NCBI RefSeq assembly: GCF_052113225.1
Contig: NZ_JBFRCT010000013.1
Location: forward strand, 69,135 to 133,134
Direction: 5' to 3'
Length of the DNA stretch: 64,000 nucleotides
From: Pristimantibacillus sp052113225
Lineage (GTDB): Bacteria > Bacillota > Bacilli > Paenibacillales > Paenibacillaceae
The notes below the pieces were generated by a model. It searched no databases, was not told where the DNA came from, and worked only from the letters and a program-made list of their open reading frames with translations. Positions 8,941 to 17,278 of this stretch are shown piece after piece (position 1 is the first letter of the stretch; each line of letters opens with the position of its first letter). Made by a program: the position numbers and the translations under genes.

Positions 8941-9112
8941 GAATTACCACCTGTTCTTGGTGGTAATTCTTACTTCGTAAGCATTTGCTTAAGAATTGCC
9001 TCGTGCCTTTGGAGGCCATTCTTTACTTCGTAAGCATTCGCTTAAAGAATTACCACCTGTTCTTGGTGGCAATTCTTACTTCGTAAGCATTTGCTTAAGC
9101 CTCGTGCCTTTG
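8941..9112. repeat. Array of three hairpin repeats plus a partial fourth, between glgB and glgC
   Basis: Three 29-base hairpins (8941-8969, 8993-9021, 9047-9075) are separated by nearly identical 23-25-base linkers (TTACTTCGTAAGCATTTGC and close variants). The outer hairpins have the stem GAATTACCACC/GGTGGTAATTC (one wobble in the third). The middle one has GAATTGCCTC/GAGGCCATTC, a different stem that still pairs apart from one position. After the third linker, CCTCGTGCCTTTG (9100-9112) repeats the middle hairpin's 3' half of the left arm and its loop. The linker itself can fold (TTAC-TTC-GTAA). The array would lie in the 5' leader of glgB. Confidence 0.75.
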
Positions 9113-9158
9113 ATCCAAACACAACTAAGAGTGTTTATTACCCGCAGAAAATCATATT

Positions 9159-9172
9159 GAAACAGCTGTTTC
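9159..9172. promoter_or_regulatory. Perfect 14-base palindrome upstream of glgC
   Basis: GAAACAGCTGTTTC reads identically on both strands and lies 88 bases upstream of the glgC start, in the divergent glgB/glgC control region. It does not fit the CcpA cre consensus because its centre is AGCT rather than a CG step in the right context. A dimeric regulator site is the simplest reading, but no promoter elements were clear enough to place it. Confidence 0.35.
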
Positions 9173-9260
9173 AGAAGAGAAGCTTTACGTGTAAGCAGTT
9201 GTTACAAAGGCATCGGATGACGCCAACAAACCTATTTGAGAAAGTTTGGAGGAATATAAA

Positions 9261-10502
9261 ATGACACAAATGGATTGCATGGCCATGCTGCTTGCAGGTG
9301 GCGAAGGTAAAAGACTAGCACCTTTCACTAGTGCATTAGCTAAACCCGTTGTACCGTTCGGTGATCGGTATCGTATGATTGACTTCCCGCTTAGCAACTG
9401 TATGAATTCGGGCATTCGCCGGATCGGTGTTTTGACACAGTATTGCGAGGACACGGTTCAAAGCTATATCGGGAACGGGAGTGCCTGGCTGAACGCTATA
9501 CCGACCAAGCATCTTGGCGAAATTGCGTTACTGCCAGCCTCCGAAGCCTCGCCAGGAGGCGTCTATGCAGGGACTGCAGATGCGATTTTCCGCAATATTT
9601 CCTATATCGATAAGCAAAATCCGGAGCATGTTCTTATCTTGTCCGGTGATCATATTTACCAAATGGATTACCGCCCGATGCTGGAGACGCATATCAGCAG
9701 CGGCGCAACCGCGACTATTTCGGTTAAGCGAGTACCCTGGCGAGAAGCCAGCCGCTTCGGTATTTTGAATACAAATGAGGATTACGGTGTTGTTGATTTC
9801 GAGGAGAAGCCAGCTAATCCAAGCAGCAACCTGGCTTCTATGGGCATTTATATTTTCCGTACCGATAAGCTGAAGGAGGTGCTCATGAAAGACGCTGCCA
9901 TTCAGGCTTCAAGCCATGATTTCGGCAAGGATATTATTCCACTGCTGTTGCAGGAACAGGAGCACCTGACCGCATATCCATACGATGGCTATTGGCGTGA
10001 TGTTGGCACAGTAGACAGCTTGTGGGAAGCCCAAATGGAGCTGATTGACGGTACGCTCCAGCTGTCTGAGCCTGGTTGGCCGTTATATTCCAATTACGTG
10101 CGAAACTCAAATCATCCATTTAATCGAAACGGAGCAGCACAGCGTGACTGCATTGTGCATGGCAATTGCCGAATGGAAGGCAGTGCGCAACGATCGATCA
10201 TAAGCACCGGCACGGATATCGGCAAGGGCAGCCTTGTGTGCGAGAGCATCATTATGCCGGGTGCTCGAATTGGACGCCAGGTTCGCATTCACAAAGCGAT
10301 TATCGGCGAGAACGCCGTAATTGAGGACGGAGCTGTCATTGGCGCTCCTCAGGCAGAGCAAATATCCGTAGTTGGTCCCGGTGAACGTGTCACATCTGAA
10401 CGCAAGTCAACGTCTGCAAGCCGCGATACACTGGCCGCGCTACTAGCAGGAGCTGGTCGCCGCGACCACGAGCTGTACAAAGGCAAGGTATTCGGGTATT
10501 AA
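9261..10502 (+). CDS. glgC: Glucose-1-phosphate adenylyltransferase (ADP-glucose pyrophosphorylase)
   Basis: 413 residues from ATG 9261, eight bases after GGAGG. The nucleotidyltransferase domain shows AGGEGKRLAPF (phosphate-binding loop), FGDRYRMIDFPLSNC, YAGTADAIFRN, LSGDHIYQMDY, VVDFEEKP and YWRDVGTVDS. The C-terminal third is a left-handed beta-helix of hexapeptide-like repeats (GKGSLVCESIIMPGARIG). It makes ADP-glucose for GlgA and is the committed, usually allosterically regulated step. Bacilli often pair glgC with the regulatory homologue glgD; none is present here, nor is a glycogen phosphorylase gene. It is divergent from glgB-glgA. Confidence 0.95.
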   Translation: MTQMDCMAMLLAGGEGKRLAPFTSALAKPVVPFGDRYRMIDFPLSNCMNSGIRRIGVLTQYCEDTVQSYIGNGSAWLNAIPTKHLGEIALLPASEASPGGVYAGTADAIFRNISYIDKQNPEHVLILSGDHIYQMDYRPMLETHISSGATATISVKRVPWREASRFGILNTNEDYGVVDFEEKPANPSSNLASMGIYIFRTDKLKEVLMKDAAIQASSHDFGKDIIPLLLQEQEHLTAYPYDGYWRDVGTVDSLWEAQMELIDGTLQLSEPGWPLYSNYVRNSNHPFNRNGAAQRDCIVHGNCRMEGSAQRSIISTGTDIGKGSLVCESIIMPGARIGRQVRIHKAIIGENAVIEDGAVIGAPQAEQISVVGPGERVTSERKSTSASRDTLAALLAGAGRRDHELYKGKVFGY

Positions 10503-10517
10503 GCTTAAGCTTCAAAC

Positions 10518-10550
10518 AAAAAAACCTTGGATCTAATCCAAGGTTTTTTT
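10518..10550. terminator. Bidirectional terminator between glgC and tatC
   Basis: ACCTTGGAT (10524-10532) pairs exactly with ATCCAAGGT (10536-10544) around CTA, flanked by an A-run on the left and a T-run on the right, so it can end transcription of both convergent genes. Confidence 0.88.
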
Positions 10551-10567
10551 GGTGTATCTCTGCTATA

Positions 10568-11377
10568 CTATTGCCCCGCCCACTCGGCTTCGCGCTTTGC
10601 GGCAGCAGCAAGCTGTTTCCTATACACAGTGCCCGATAACAGCACACTTATTTCATACAAAATAATGAGCGGAATCGCAACCAAGCTATCGGATACAAAG
10701 TCCGGCGGCGTCACGACAACACCAATGAAAATCATAAGGAAGTAAGCAATTCTTCTCATTTTACGAAGCCGGGTAGGATTTAGAATTCGGATGGCCGTCA
10801 GAAACATGATGACGAGCGGCAGCTCGAACAGCAAGGATATCGGAATCAGGATATTAAACATAAACGAAAAATATTGTGTAATTCCGATCGTTTCTTCCAG
10901 ATTCAAGTTTCCTGCTATTTTACGTGTAAAATGAAAGGCAAGCGGAAAAACAACAAAATACGAGAACGCTAACCCAATCAAAAACATAAGAAGAGCTAAC
11001 GGTATGTATTTCAGTGTTGCCCGTTGTTCATTCGGTTTAAGTGCAGGCTTCACAAATGCCCACAACTGATAAGCTGTAACTGGAATCGTCAATAGAAGTG
11101 CAATCACAAATGCGAACTTCATATAAATGCCGATACCGTCCCACAAAGAGAAAGCATGAAGCTGCAAACCTCTCGCGGGCTCTTGCTCCATCAAGAAATT
11201 ATAAGCTGGTTCAGCAATAACCAGTCCAATTATGAGGCCTACTACGATAACGATCAGCATGTAAAAAACACGCTTCCGCAGTTCGCCAAGATGCTCAAAC
11301 AGCGGCATTAAACCTTCTTCCCGAATTCGAGCTCGATCGAACGGCTGACCGGAAGCTTCGTTTTGCGATGTGCTCAC
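10568..11377 (-). CDS. tatC: Sec-independent (twin-arginine) protein translocase subunit TatC
   Basis: 269 residues from GTG 11377 after AAAGGGGG. It has the TatC hallmarks: an N-terminal cytoplasmic stretch with MPLFEHLGELRKR (the region that reads twin-arginine signal peptides), six hydrophobic segments, and the FxxxxPxxF-type element around YFVVFPLAFHF. An unusually polar N-terminal extension of about 22 residues precedes the conserved part. With TatA, encoded 37 bases upstream, it makes the minimal Firmicutes translocase that exports folded proteins across the membrane. Both genes sit beside moaC, as tatAY-tatCY do in B. subtilis. No Tat substrate gene is evident next to it. Confidence 0.95.
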   Translation of the reverse strand: MSTSQNEASGQPFDRARIREEGLMPLFEHLGELRKRVFYMLIVIVVGLIIGLVIAEPAYNFLMEQEPARGLQLHAFSLWDGIGIYMKFAFVIALLLTIPVTAYQLWAFVKPALKPNEQRATLKYIPLALLMFLIGLAFSYFVVFPLAFHFTRKIAGNLNLEETIGITQYFSFMFNILIPISLLFELPLVIMFLTAIRILNPTRLRKMRRIAYFLMIFIGVVVTPPDFVSDSLVAIPLIILYEISVLLSGTVYRKQLAAAAKREAEWAGQ

Positions 11378-11414
11378 CTATAGTGGCCCCCTTTCAGCAA
11401 AAAAGCGGGCCCGG

Positions 11415-11636
11415 TTAGTCCGGAAGCCGCTTATTATCCGATTCAATATTTTCAGTCCGAGTTACTTCAACACGTTTGTTATCCTTATCATCATCCATCA
11501 TATCTCTTGCTCCTGCTTTAAACTCCTTCAGCGTTCGGCCGAATGCGCGCCCCAGCTCAGGCAGCTTGTTTGGTCCAAACAGCAGCAAAGCGACAAGTGC
11601 GAGTAAAATAAATCCTGTTGCGCCTATACCTGACAT
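11415..11636 (-). CDS. tatA: Twin-arginine translocase subunit TatA
   Basis: 73 residues from ATG 11636, after AGGAGGA. One N-terminal transmembrane helix (about residues 5-21) is followed by the invariant hinge FGPNKLPELGRAFGRTLKEFK-type segment forming the amphipathic helix, then an acidic, charged cytoplasmic tail (DDDKDNKR). This is the pore-forming component that assembles with TatC, encoded just downstream. Length and layout are typical of the TatAy type of Bacillales, which needs no TatB. Confidence 0.95.
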   Translation of the reverse strand: MSGIGATGFILLALVALLLFGPNKLPELGRAFGRTLKEFKAGARDMMDDDKDNKRVEVTRTENIESDNKRLPD

Positions 11637-11674
11637 CGTTCATCTTCCTCCTAATCATTTATACGCTAATGTAA

Positions 11675-12694
11675 CTAACCGTTGTTCAAACCGCCATATC
11701 CCATACGGACAATGTCTTCTCTCACGATAGTCTGACCAGCTAATATACGAGGCAGCAGTACATCGAAGGAAGTGTACGGATCATGCATGACGCAGCCTGG
11801 CAATCCCATAATCGGCACGTCGTTCAAATATCCCATCAGCAGCATCGAGCCTGGCAGCATTGGTGTACCATAGCTTACGATATCCGCACCAGATGCTTTA
11901 ATAGCACCAGGTGTGCGGTCATCAGGATCTACCGACATTCCGCCAGTCACTAGTATCATATCATAACGTTGCTCTAGCAAATAGTGTATTTCCTTGACAA
12001 TTATTTGTCGGTCATCTGGAGCGAACCGCTGCTCCACGACTTCAGAACCAAAAGCTTCAAGCTTTGCCCGAACGGCAGGTCCAAACTTATCCTGAATCCG
12101 TCCCGTGAATACTTCTCCACCCGTTGTCAGCAGCCCAACCCGGAATTTCCGGAACGGGAGCACTCTTAGTGGAGCTAGTCCTTGGCGAGTGTCTCTATAT
12201 TCCGCTACAAGCCTCTCTACCTCTTCGACTTTCGCTTTCGGAACGGTAAGTGGAATTACTCTAGTTGCAGCAAGAGGCCTTCCTTTCTGAACGACAGAAT
12301 GTGTCTTCACCGTCGCTAGCGCAATCTCACCAAGATTATTAATAGCCTCTACAATAACCGGATCTACCTGTGCAAGACCAAGCATTTGAGACTTCAAGCT
12401 GACCTTGCCTTCATGCGGCTCAGATAACGTCAACCCTTCGCCAGCAAGCGCAATAGCCATCCGTTGTGCAGCATCATCCTCATGAAGCTCATCATCTCCG
12501 AGCTCCATAATATAGATATGCTCTTTGCCGATATCCAGCAAGCTAGGAATATCCGCTTCCGTGATAACATGCCCTTTTGTAAATAAACGGCCTTTAAACT
12601 CCCCCGGTATGATACGGGTAAGATCATGAGCAAGTCTAAGACCAATAGCTTCATGCACCGGGACTTCTTTTAGAATCGTCTGTGCTCTGCTCAT
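11675..12694 (-). CDS. Molybdopterin-binding protein, MoeA-like (MoCF domain)
   Basis: 339 residues. The C-terminal half holds the molybdopterin-binding MoCF fold: VGLLTTGGEVFTGRI, DDRQIIVKEI, MILVTGGMSVDPDDRTPGAI and GLPGCVMHDP. The N-terminal half lacks the full domain set of MoeA (about 400 residues) and starts with VPVHEAIGLRLAHDLTRI, typical of the MoeA-like proteins of Firmicutes and archaea annotated as molybdopterin-binding. It probably acts in late molybdenum cofactor steps or as a sensor of the cofactor. Its start codon overlaps the mogA stop by four bases (ATGA), so it is translationally coupled with mogA. Confidence 0.85.
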   Translation of the reverse strand: MSRAQTILKEVPVHEAIGLRLAHDLTRIIPGEFKGRLFTKGHVITEADIPSLLDIGKEHIYIMELGDDELHEDDAAQRMAIALAGEGLTLSEPHEGKVSLKSQMLGLAQVDPVIVEAINNLGEIALATVKTHSVVQKGRPLAATRVIPLTVPKAKVEEVERLVAEYRDTRQGLAPLRVLPFRKFRVGLLTTGGEVFTGRIQDKFGPAVRAKLEAFGSEVVEQRFAPDDRQIIVKEIHYLLEQRYDMILVTGGMSVDPDDRTPGAIKASGADIVSYGTPMLPGSMLLMGYLNDVPIMGLPGCVMHDPYTSFDVLLPRILAGQTIVREDIVRMGYGGLNNG

Positions 12695-13182
12695 TCGTGA
12701 TCTCCATGTGTGCCGGAAACAATCTCCAAAGCATGCGGCAGTTGATCCATAATGGCCATCAAGCCCTCGTGCACACCTTTTGGACTACCCGGTAAATTAA
12801 TGATAAGTGCTTGACCACGAATACCGCATACGCCTCGGGACAGCATCGCCCTGCGAGTCTTCTTAAGTGCCCCGATCCGCATGGCTTCCGCAATACCAGG
12901 TACAAGACGATCCACTACCTTTAATGTTGCTTCCGGAGTTACATCTCTTGGTGCCAGCCCCGTTCCGCCTGTGGTCAGAACGAGATCAGCCTGATAATAC
13001 TCGGTCATTTCGATCATTGCCGCAATTATCTCATCCTGCTCGTCTGGCACTATGCGATAATCAACAATTTCTCCGCCTAATTCTTCTTCTACCAATTCAC
13101 GAATGACTTGTGCGCTCGTATCTTCGCGTTCTCCGCGCGAGCCTTTATCACTTGCCGTCAATATCGCTACTTTCCACCGCAT
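12691..13182 (-). CDS. mogA: Molybdopterin adenylyltransferase, MogA/MoaB type
   Basis: 163 residues. The single MoCF domain shows VAILTASDKGSRGEREDTS, LVLTTGGTGLAPRDVTPEAT (molybdopterin and Mg-ATP site), and NLPGSPKGV. The family adenylates molybdopterin before metal insertion; MoaB proteins of similar sequence have the same fold, so the exact name is not certain. It is placed between moaC upstream and the moeA-like gene downstream on the minus strand, in line with a molybdenum cofactor operon. No molybdoenzyme gene is visible in the window. Confidence 0.9.
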   Translation of the reverse strand: MRWKVAILTASDKGSRGEREDTSAQVIRELVEEELGGEIVDYRIVPDEQDEIIAAMIEMTEYYQADLVLTTGGTGLAPRDVTPEATLKVVDRLVPGIAEAMRIGALKKTRRAMLSRGVCGIRGQALIINLPGSPKGVHEGLMAIMDQLPHALEIVSGTHGDHE

Positions 13183-13218
13183 CTACTATTCCTCCCATCC
13201 CTTATTCGTTCATGGGTG

Positions 13219-13686
13219 TCAAATCCGATAGTCTCCGTTTTTGCCTCCGGTTTTCTCTACCAGGTAGGTTGGACCAATGATCATATCCTTCTGCAGCGCT
13301 TTGCACATATCATATACGGTAAGTGCTGCGGCCGATACAGCGGTCAAAGCTTCCATTTCTACGCCTGTTTTACCAGTCGTCTTCACTATAGCCTCTATGT
13401 AAAGTTCATCTGTCCCATTATCCTCGAAGGTGACGTTAATACCGGTTAAAGGAAGCGGATGACACATCGGAATCCAATCCGATGTTTTCTTCGCGGCCAT
13501 AATCGCAGCAACCTGCGACACAGCCAGCACATCCCCTTTGCCGATTGTACCTTCTTTAATTCGGGCCAGCGTACCCGGGTTCATCTTGACCATCGTACGT
13601 GCGGTTGCCGTTCTGGCTGTTATTTCCTTGTCGCTTACATCAACCATCTTTGCCCGGCCTTGCTCATTAAAATGTGTCATTTCCAT
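13219..13686 (-). CDS. moaC: Cyclic pyranopterin monophosphate synthase MoaC
   Basis: 155 residues from ATG 13686, eight bases after GGAGT; a second in-frame ATG at 13680 is possible. Family motifs are complete: MVDVSDKEITARTATA, GKGDVLAVSQVAAIMAAKKT, IPMCHPLPLTG, and VEMEALTAVSAAALTVYDM followed by LVEKTGGKNGDY. With MoaA it converts GTP-derived 3',8-cyclo-7,8-dihydro-GTP to cyclic pyranopterin monophosphate, the first stable intermediate of the cofactor. moaA is not in the window. In B. subtilis moaC likewise lies beside the ABC-F gene ydiF. Confidence 0.95.
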   Translation of the reverse strand: MEMTHFNEQGRAKMVDVSDKEITARTATARTMVKMNPGTLARIKEGTIGKGDVLAVSQVAAIMAAKKTSDWIPMCHPLPLTGINVTFEDNGTDELYIEAIVKTTGKTGVEMEALTAVSAAALTVYDMCKALQKDMIIGPTYLVEKTGGKNGDYRI

Positions 13687-13705
13687 ACCCGTTCACTCCA
13701 ACTAT

Positions 13706-14302
13706 TCATTTCACTATCATTTCCGTTACAATTCCGTCCATCCGTTTGTCATGAACCTGCATGGGGATCTCATCCACCAGTTGATCCTCAAATGCGAGAC
13801 CCAACCACTTCACCGACCGTTTCTCACGAAGACCTTCCGCGTAACGATCGTAGTAGCCTCCTCCGTATCCAAGGCGACCGCCTCTAAGGTCGAATGCAAG
13901 GCCTGGTGTTACAACCAACTGTGGAACATATAAATCCGGCATCGGCTGACATTTCGATGGATCAGGCTCCATAATACCGTAAGCACCTGCTGAAAGCTTG
14001 GCCCAGCTCTCAAGTTTATACAGCGTCATGGAGCGATCGACAGGATTGCATCTTGGCACACTGACCTCGGCGCCCGTCTCCCAAGCCCACTCAATCAAAT
14101 AACGCGTATCAAGCTCTGAACGAAACGGAATATAACACATAAAGCTATTCACTTGATGCTGCTTCATCCATTCTGATAAATTCCGACAAGCCGCTGCCGA
14201 TCGTAAGGCACGTTCTTCCTCATCGATGCCGTCACGAAGCCTTGTCATGGCTTTGCGCAGCGCTGTCTTATCGAAATTCACCTCATTTGGCTGTTCATTC
14301 AT
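13706..14302 (-). CDS. 5-formyltetrahydrofolate cyclo-ligase
   Basis: 198 residues from ATG 14302; the frame is open to 14419 but the upstream part overlaps the divergent promoter region. N-terminal KTALRKAMTRLRD, the middle CYIPFRSELDTRYLI and the C-terminal signature GGRLGYGGGYYDRYA (nucleotide-binding loop) identify the family. The enzyme uses ATP to turn 5-formyl-THF into 5,10-methenyl-THF, salvaging a folate that inhibits one-carbon enzymes. It is 19 bases upstream of moaC on the same strand and so probably heads the moaC-mogA-moeA-like run. It is divergent from the ABC-F gene. Confidence 0.93.
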   Translation of the reverse strand: MNEQPNEVNFDKTALRKAMTRLRDGIDEEERALRSAAACRNLSEWMKQHQVNSFMCYIPFRSELDTRYLIEWAWETGAEVSVPRCNPVDRSMTLYKLESWAKLSAGAYGIMEPDPSKCQPMPDLYVPQLVVTPGLAFDLRGGRLGYGGGYYDRYAEGLREKRSVKWLGLAFEDQLVDEIPMQVHDKRMDGIVTEMIVK

Positions 14303-14440
14303 CTTGTACCCAGCTCTGCCTTCCCAAACATGCTTTTTCTTTAATTGTAGTTTACCATTGTTATGCAACTTTCGCCAATGGCGACAACGGTTTGTGGTAA
14401 TATATAATGAACGAGTCATTAACTGTTGGAGGTATCATTC

Positions 14441-16369
14441 ATGCTGCTTCAATTATCCAATATCAGTAAAAACTATGGCATAGACGTCATATTGTCCGAT
14501 ATATCGATGCAAGTCCTTGAACGTGAACGGATTGGACTTGTTGGCGTAAATGGCGCAGGCAAGTCTACCTTGCTCAAGATCATCGCAGGAGAGCTCTCCT
14601 ATGATTCCGGTGCCATTCATAAGGCAAAAGAAACACGTATCGGTTACTTGGCCCAAAACAGCGGCCTTCAATCAAACCGCACAATCGACGAGGAAATGCG
14701 TGCTGTATTCGCGCATCTGACTGACGCTGAGAAGGAGCTTCGCGAGCTGGAGCAGCAAATTGCTGATCCTGCGCTTCATGATAACCCGAAGCGCTATGAA
14801 AATGTCCTTGACCGCTACTCTCGGAAATCCGACTGGTTCCGCGAGCAAGGAGGCTTCGAAATAAATACCCGTATTAACAGTGTCCTGCACGGGATGGGGT
14901 TCGGAACCTTCCCAGCAGATACGATGATCAGCACGTTAAGCGGCGGCCAGAAGACCCGTCTTGCGCTTGCCCGCATCCTGTTGCAAGCGCCTGATCTGCT
15001 TATGCTCGACGAACCAACCAACTACTTGGATATCCCTACTCTCACTTGGCTTGAGGGCTATCTGCGCAGCTATTCCGGCGCGATTCTAGTCGTTTCCCAT
15101 GACCGTTATTTCCTTGATGCACTAGCAACAACCATCATAGAAATTGAACGTCATGCCGCGAAACGCTATACCGGCAACTATAGCCGTTATATTGATATTA
15201 AAGCCGCCGAGTACGAAGCAAATATGAAGATGTTCGAGAAGCAGCAGGACGAAATCGCCAAGATGGAGCAGTTCATTCAGCGTAATATCGTCCGCGCTTC
15301 AACGACCAAGCGTGCCCAAAGCCGCCGCAAAGCCCTCGATAAGATGGATGTGCTCGACAGGCCGTTAGGGGATCTGAAAAAAGCCCGTTTCTCCTTCGAG
15401 ATCGAGCGTCAGACTGGCAAAGACGTGCTTGAAGTAGCAGATCTATCCGTTAAATTTCCGGAAAAGGAACGTCAGCTGTTCCAGCATGTATCCTTCAAAC
15501 TGCAGCGCAGCGAAACGGTTGCGCTCATTGGTCCAAACGGGATTGGCAAATCCACTTTGCTGAAAGTATTGGTTGGACAAAGAGAGCAGCAAACCGGAAG
15601 CGTCCGTTGGGGCGCCAACGTAAAGCTCGGCTATTATGATCAGGAGCAGACGGGACTTACGCCTTCCAACACCGTTCTGGAGGAAGTTTGGGGCACTTAC
15701 CCACATATGGAGGAAGCCCGTATCCGTACGGTACTCGGCAATTTCCTATTCAGCGGAGAAGATGTCCTCAAGCGAGTATCTTCCCTCAGCGGTGGGGAGA
15801 AGGCTCGCGTATCTCTCGCCAAGCTGATGCTCGAACAAGCTAACGTCTTGATCTTGGACGAACCTACCAACCATTTGGACTTGTTCAGTAAAGAAGTTCT
15901 TGAATCCGCCCTTCTTGATTATGAAGGAACACTGCTCTTCATTTCTCATGACCGTTATTTCCTTAACAAAATGGCGGAACGTATTGTCGAGCTTGCTCCG
16001 ACAGGAACCGAGCATTTCCTAGGAAATTACGACGACATGATTGAGAAGAAAGCTGAGCTTGAGGAAGCAAGGCTAGAAGCTGAGGCTAAGTTGGCTAGTA
16101 AGTCTAATCAGCCGGTCGCAGAAGCTCCAACTTCCTACGAATTAGATAAGCAAGCCAAGCGTGAAGAGCGCAGCCGGCAGCGCAAGCTGGAGCAGCTGGA
16201 GCAAAATATCGCTTCGCTGGAAGAGCAAATTGCCGAGCTTGAAGTAAAATTGACGGATCCTGCGATCTTTAATGATTACATGGCCATCCAGGAAATCCAG
16301 GCTCAAATCGAAGCCAAACGTACCACGCTAACTACCGCTTATGAACAATGGGAAGTCTTAAGCGAATAA
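14441..16369 (+). CDS. ydiF: ABC-F family ATPase, YdiF-like (ribosome-associated)
   Basis: 642 residues from ATG 14441, eight bases after TTGGAGG. Two ATPase domains without membrane segments: Walker A GVNGAGKST and signature LSGGQ with LLMLDEPTN in the first; GPNGIGKST, LSGGEKARV and LILDEPTNHLDL in the second. The linker between them (about 240-330) is the charged ABC-F P-site-tRNA interaction region (FIQRNIVRASTTKRAQSRRK). The C-terminal 85 residues form a Lys/Glu-rich coiled coil. ABC-F proteins bind the ribosomal E site and relieve stalling; some give antibiotic resistance. Size, C-terminal domain and position next to the moaC/tsaD genes match YdiF rather than a resistance type. Confidence 0.9.
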   Translation: MLLQLSNISKNYGIDVILSDISMQVLERERIGLVGVNGAGKSTLLKIIAGELSYDSGAIHKAKETRIGYLAQNSGLQSNRTIDEEMRAVFAHLTDAEKELRELEQQIADPALHDNPKRYENVLDRYSRKSDWFREQGGFEINTRINSVLHGMGFGTFPADTMISTLSGGQKTRLALARILLQAPDLLMLDEPTNYLDIPTLTWLEGYLRSYSGAILVVSHDRYFLDALATTIIEIERHAAKRYTGNYSRYIDIKAAEYEANMKMFEKQQDEIAKMEQFIQRNIVRASTTKRAQSRRKALDKMDVLDRPLGDLKKARFSFEIERQTGKDVLEVADLSVKFPEKERQLFQHVSFKLQRSETVALIGPNGIGKSTLLKVLVGQREQQTGSVRWGANVKLGYYDQEQTGLTPSNTVLEEVWGTYPHMEEARIRTVLGNFLFSGEDVLKRVSSLSGGEKARVSLAKLMLEQANVLILDEPTNHLDLFSKEVLESALLDYEGTLLFISHDRYFLNKMAERIVELAPTGTEHFLGNYDDMIEKKAELEEARLEAEAKLASKSNQPVAEAPTSYELDKQAKREERSRQRKLEQLEQNIASLEEQIAELEVKLTDPAIFNDYMAIQEIQAQIEAKRTTLTTAYEQWEVLSE

Positions 16370-16390
16370 CTGTATAACAAGTGTATAGGT

Positions 16391-16434
16391 AAGCCTCTCT
16401 AATCAATCCAAGCGATTGTTTAGGGAGGCTTTTG
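16391..16434 (+). terminator. Terminator after the ABC-F gene
   Basis: AAGCCTCTCTAA pairs with TTAGGGAGGCTT (one wobble), with an inner CAATC/GATTG stem, followed by TTT. It lies 21 bases after the ydiF stop codon. Confidence 0.8.
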
Positions 16435-16443
16435 CTATAGATC

Positions 16444-16478
16444 AAAAAAAGATGCTTACGCCATATAGGCGTAAGCAT
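16444..16478 (-). terminator. Terminator downstream of comA (minus strand)
   Basis: ATGCTTACGCC (16452-16462) pairs exactly with GGCGTAAGCAT (16468-16478); on the minus strand it is followed by seven Ts (complement of 16444-16450). It would end the comQXPA transcript about 145 bases after the comA stop. Confidence 0.85.
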
Positions 16479-16621
16479 TGAGAGGGAAACCAATAGTTAG
16501 GAAGGTACTGCAATCAAAACATGGGGGATACGATTCTGCCGCTTCAAGCTGCAGTTATCCCATATAGGAAGACATTCACGGTCCACTTGAAGTGAATCGC
16601 CAATGATCGGGTAAGCATCAT

Positions 16622-17278
16622 TTAAGTTAAAAATTGTTCCATTCGAATGAGTCCTAAACGTTTCGCTTCTACAATTGCTTCTGACCTCGAGCGAACACTT
16701 AATTTCTCGAAGATACGGGTTAAGTTATACTCCACCGTACGTTGGCTCATATGCAGCTTAGCAGCGATATCCTTATTACTGCTGCCGTTAGCAACCTCTT
16801 GCAAAATATCTTGATCGCGCTCATTAATCGAGACCTCTTCAATGGCCTTCTCCGCACGTGTAATCTTCACCTCATTACGGCGAAGCTGCTTAAGCAGGGT
16901 GATCGGAATAACCGCCTCCCCGCGCATTGCACAGCGAATGGTGTTATGCAGCTGTTCGCGTGATACCGTCTTGGAAATAAACCCGGATACACCACATTCG
17001 ATCAGCAAGTTATAGTGGGTACTAATTTCGTAACCGGTATAGATTAAGACTCTGCGATCAGGATCCTGCTGAATGAGCCGCTTCGCGAGCTCTAACCCGC
17101 TGATCCCCGGCATATTCAAATCACATAAAATAATATCAAAGAGATCTTGGTTTACGGCATCAAGTGCTTCCATGGCGGATAACACAACCGTCACTTTCAT
17201 CTCAGGATCCTGCTCGATCATCGTCTTCGTGCCTTCTCCTACGGATGGATGATCATCAACTAATAAGATACGAATCAC
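16622..17278 (-). CDS. comA: ComA-like response regulator (NarL/LuxR family)
   Basis: 218 residues from GTG 17278, after AAGGGGA, overlapping the comP gene by 23 bases. The receiver domain has the acidic pair in LLVDDHPSVGEGTKTM, the phosphoacceptor Asp in LCDLNMPG, a Thr in IYTGYE and the Lys in SKT. The C-terminal LuxR-type helix-turn-helix reads SSNKDIAAKLHMSQRTVEYNL. The IYTGYE and VEYNLTRIFEKL segments closely resemble B. subtilis ComA. It is the natural partner of the ComP kinase encoded directly upstream, and would bind TTGCGG-type half-sites; such half-sites are seen at 22051-22074 and 19961-19978. Confidence 0.9.
   Translation of the reverse strand: MIRILLVDDHPSVGEGTKTMIEQDPEMKVTVVLSAMEALDAVNQDLFDIILCDLNMPGISGLELAKRLIQQDPDRRVLIYTGYEISTHYNLLIECGVSGFISKTVSREQLHNTIRCAMRGEAVIPITLLKQLRRNEVKITRAEKAIEEVSINERDQDILQEVANGSSNKDIAAKLHMSQRTVEYNLTRIFEKLSVRSRSEAIVEAKRLGLIRMEQFLT

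Noticed and set aside
9019..9019. ATG at 9019 as the glgB start
   Set aside because: It would translate through the hairpin repeats; TTG 8920 has GGAGG at the right distance and begins where the family similarity begins.
8941..9112. CRISPR array
   Set aside because: Both the 29-base units and the linkers are repeated, the units differ by compensatory changes, there are only three copies, and no cas genes are present.
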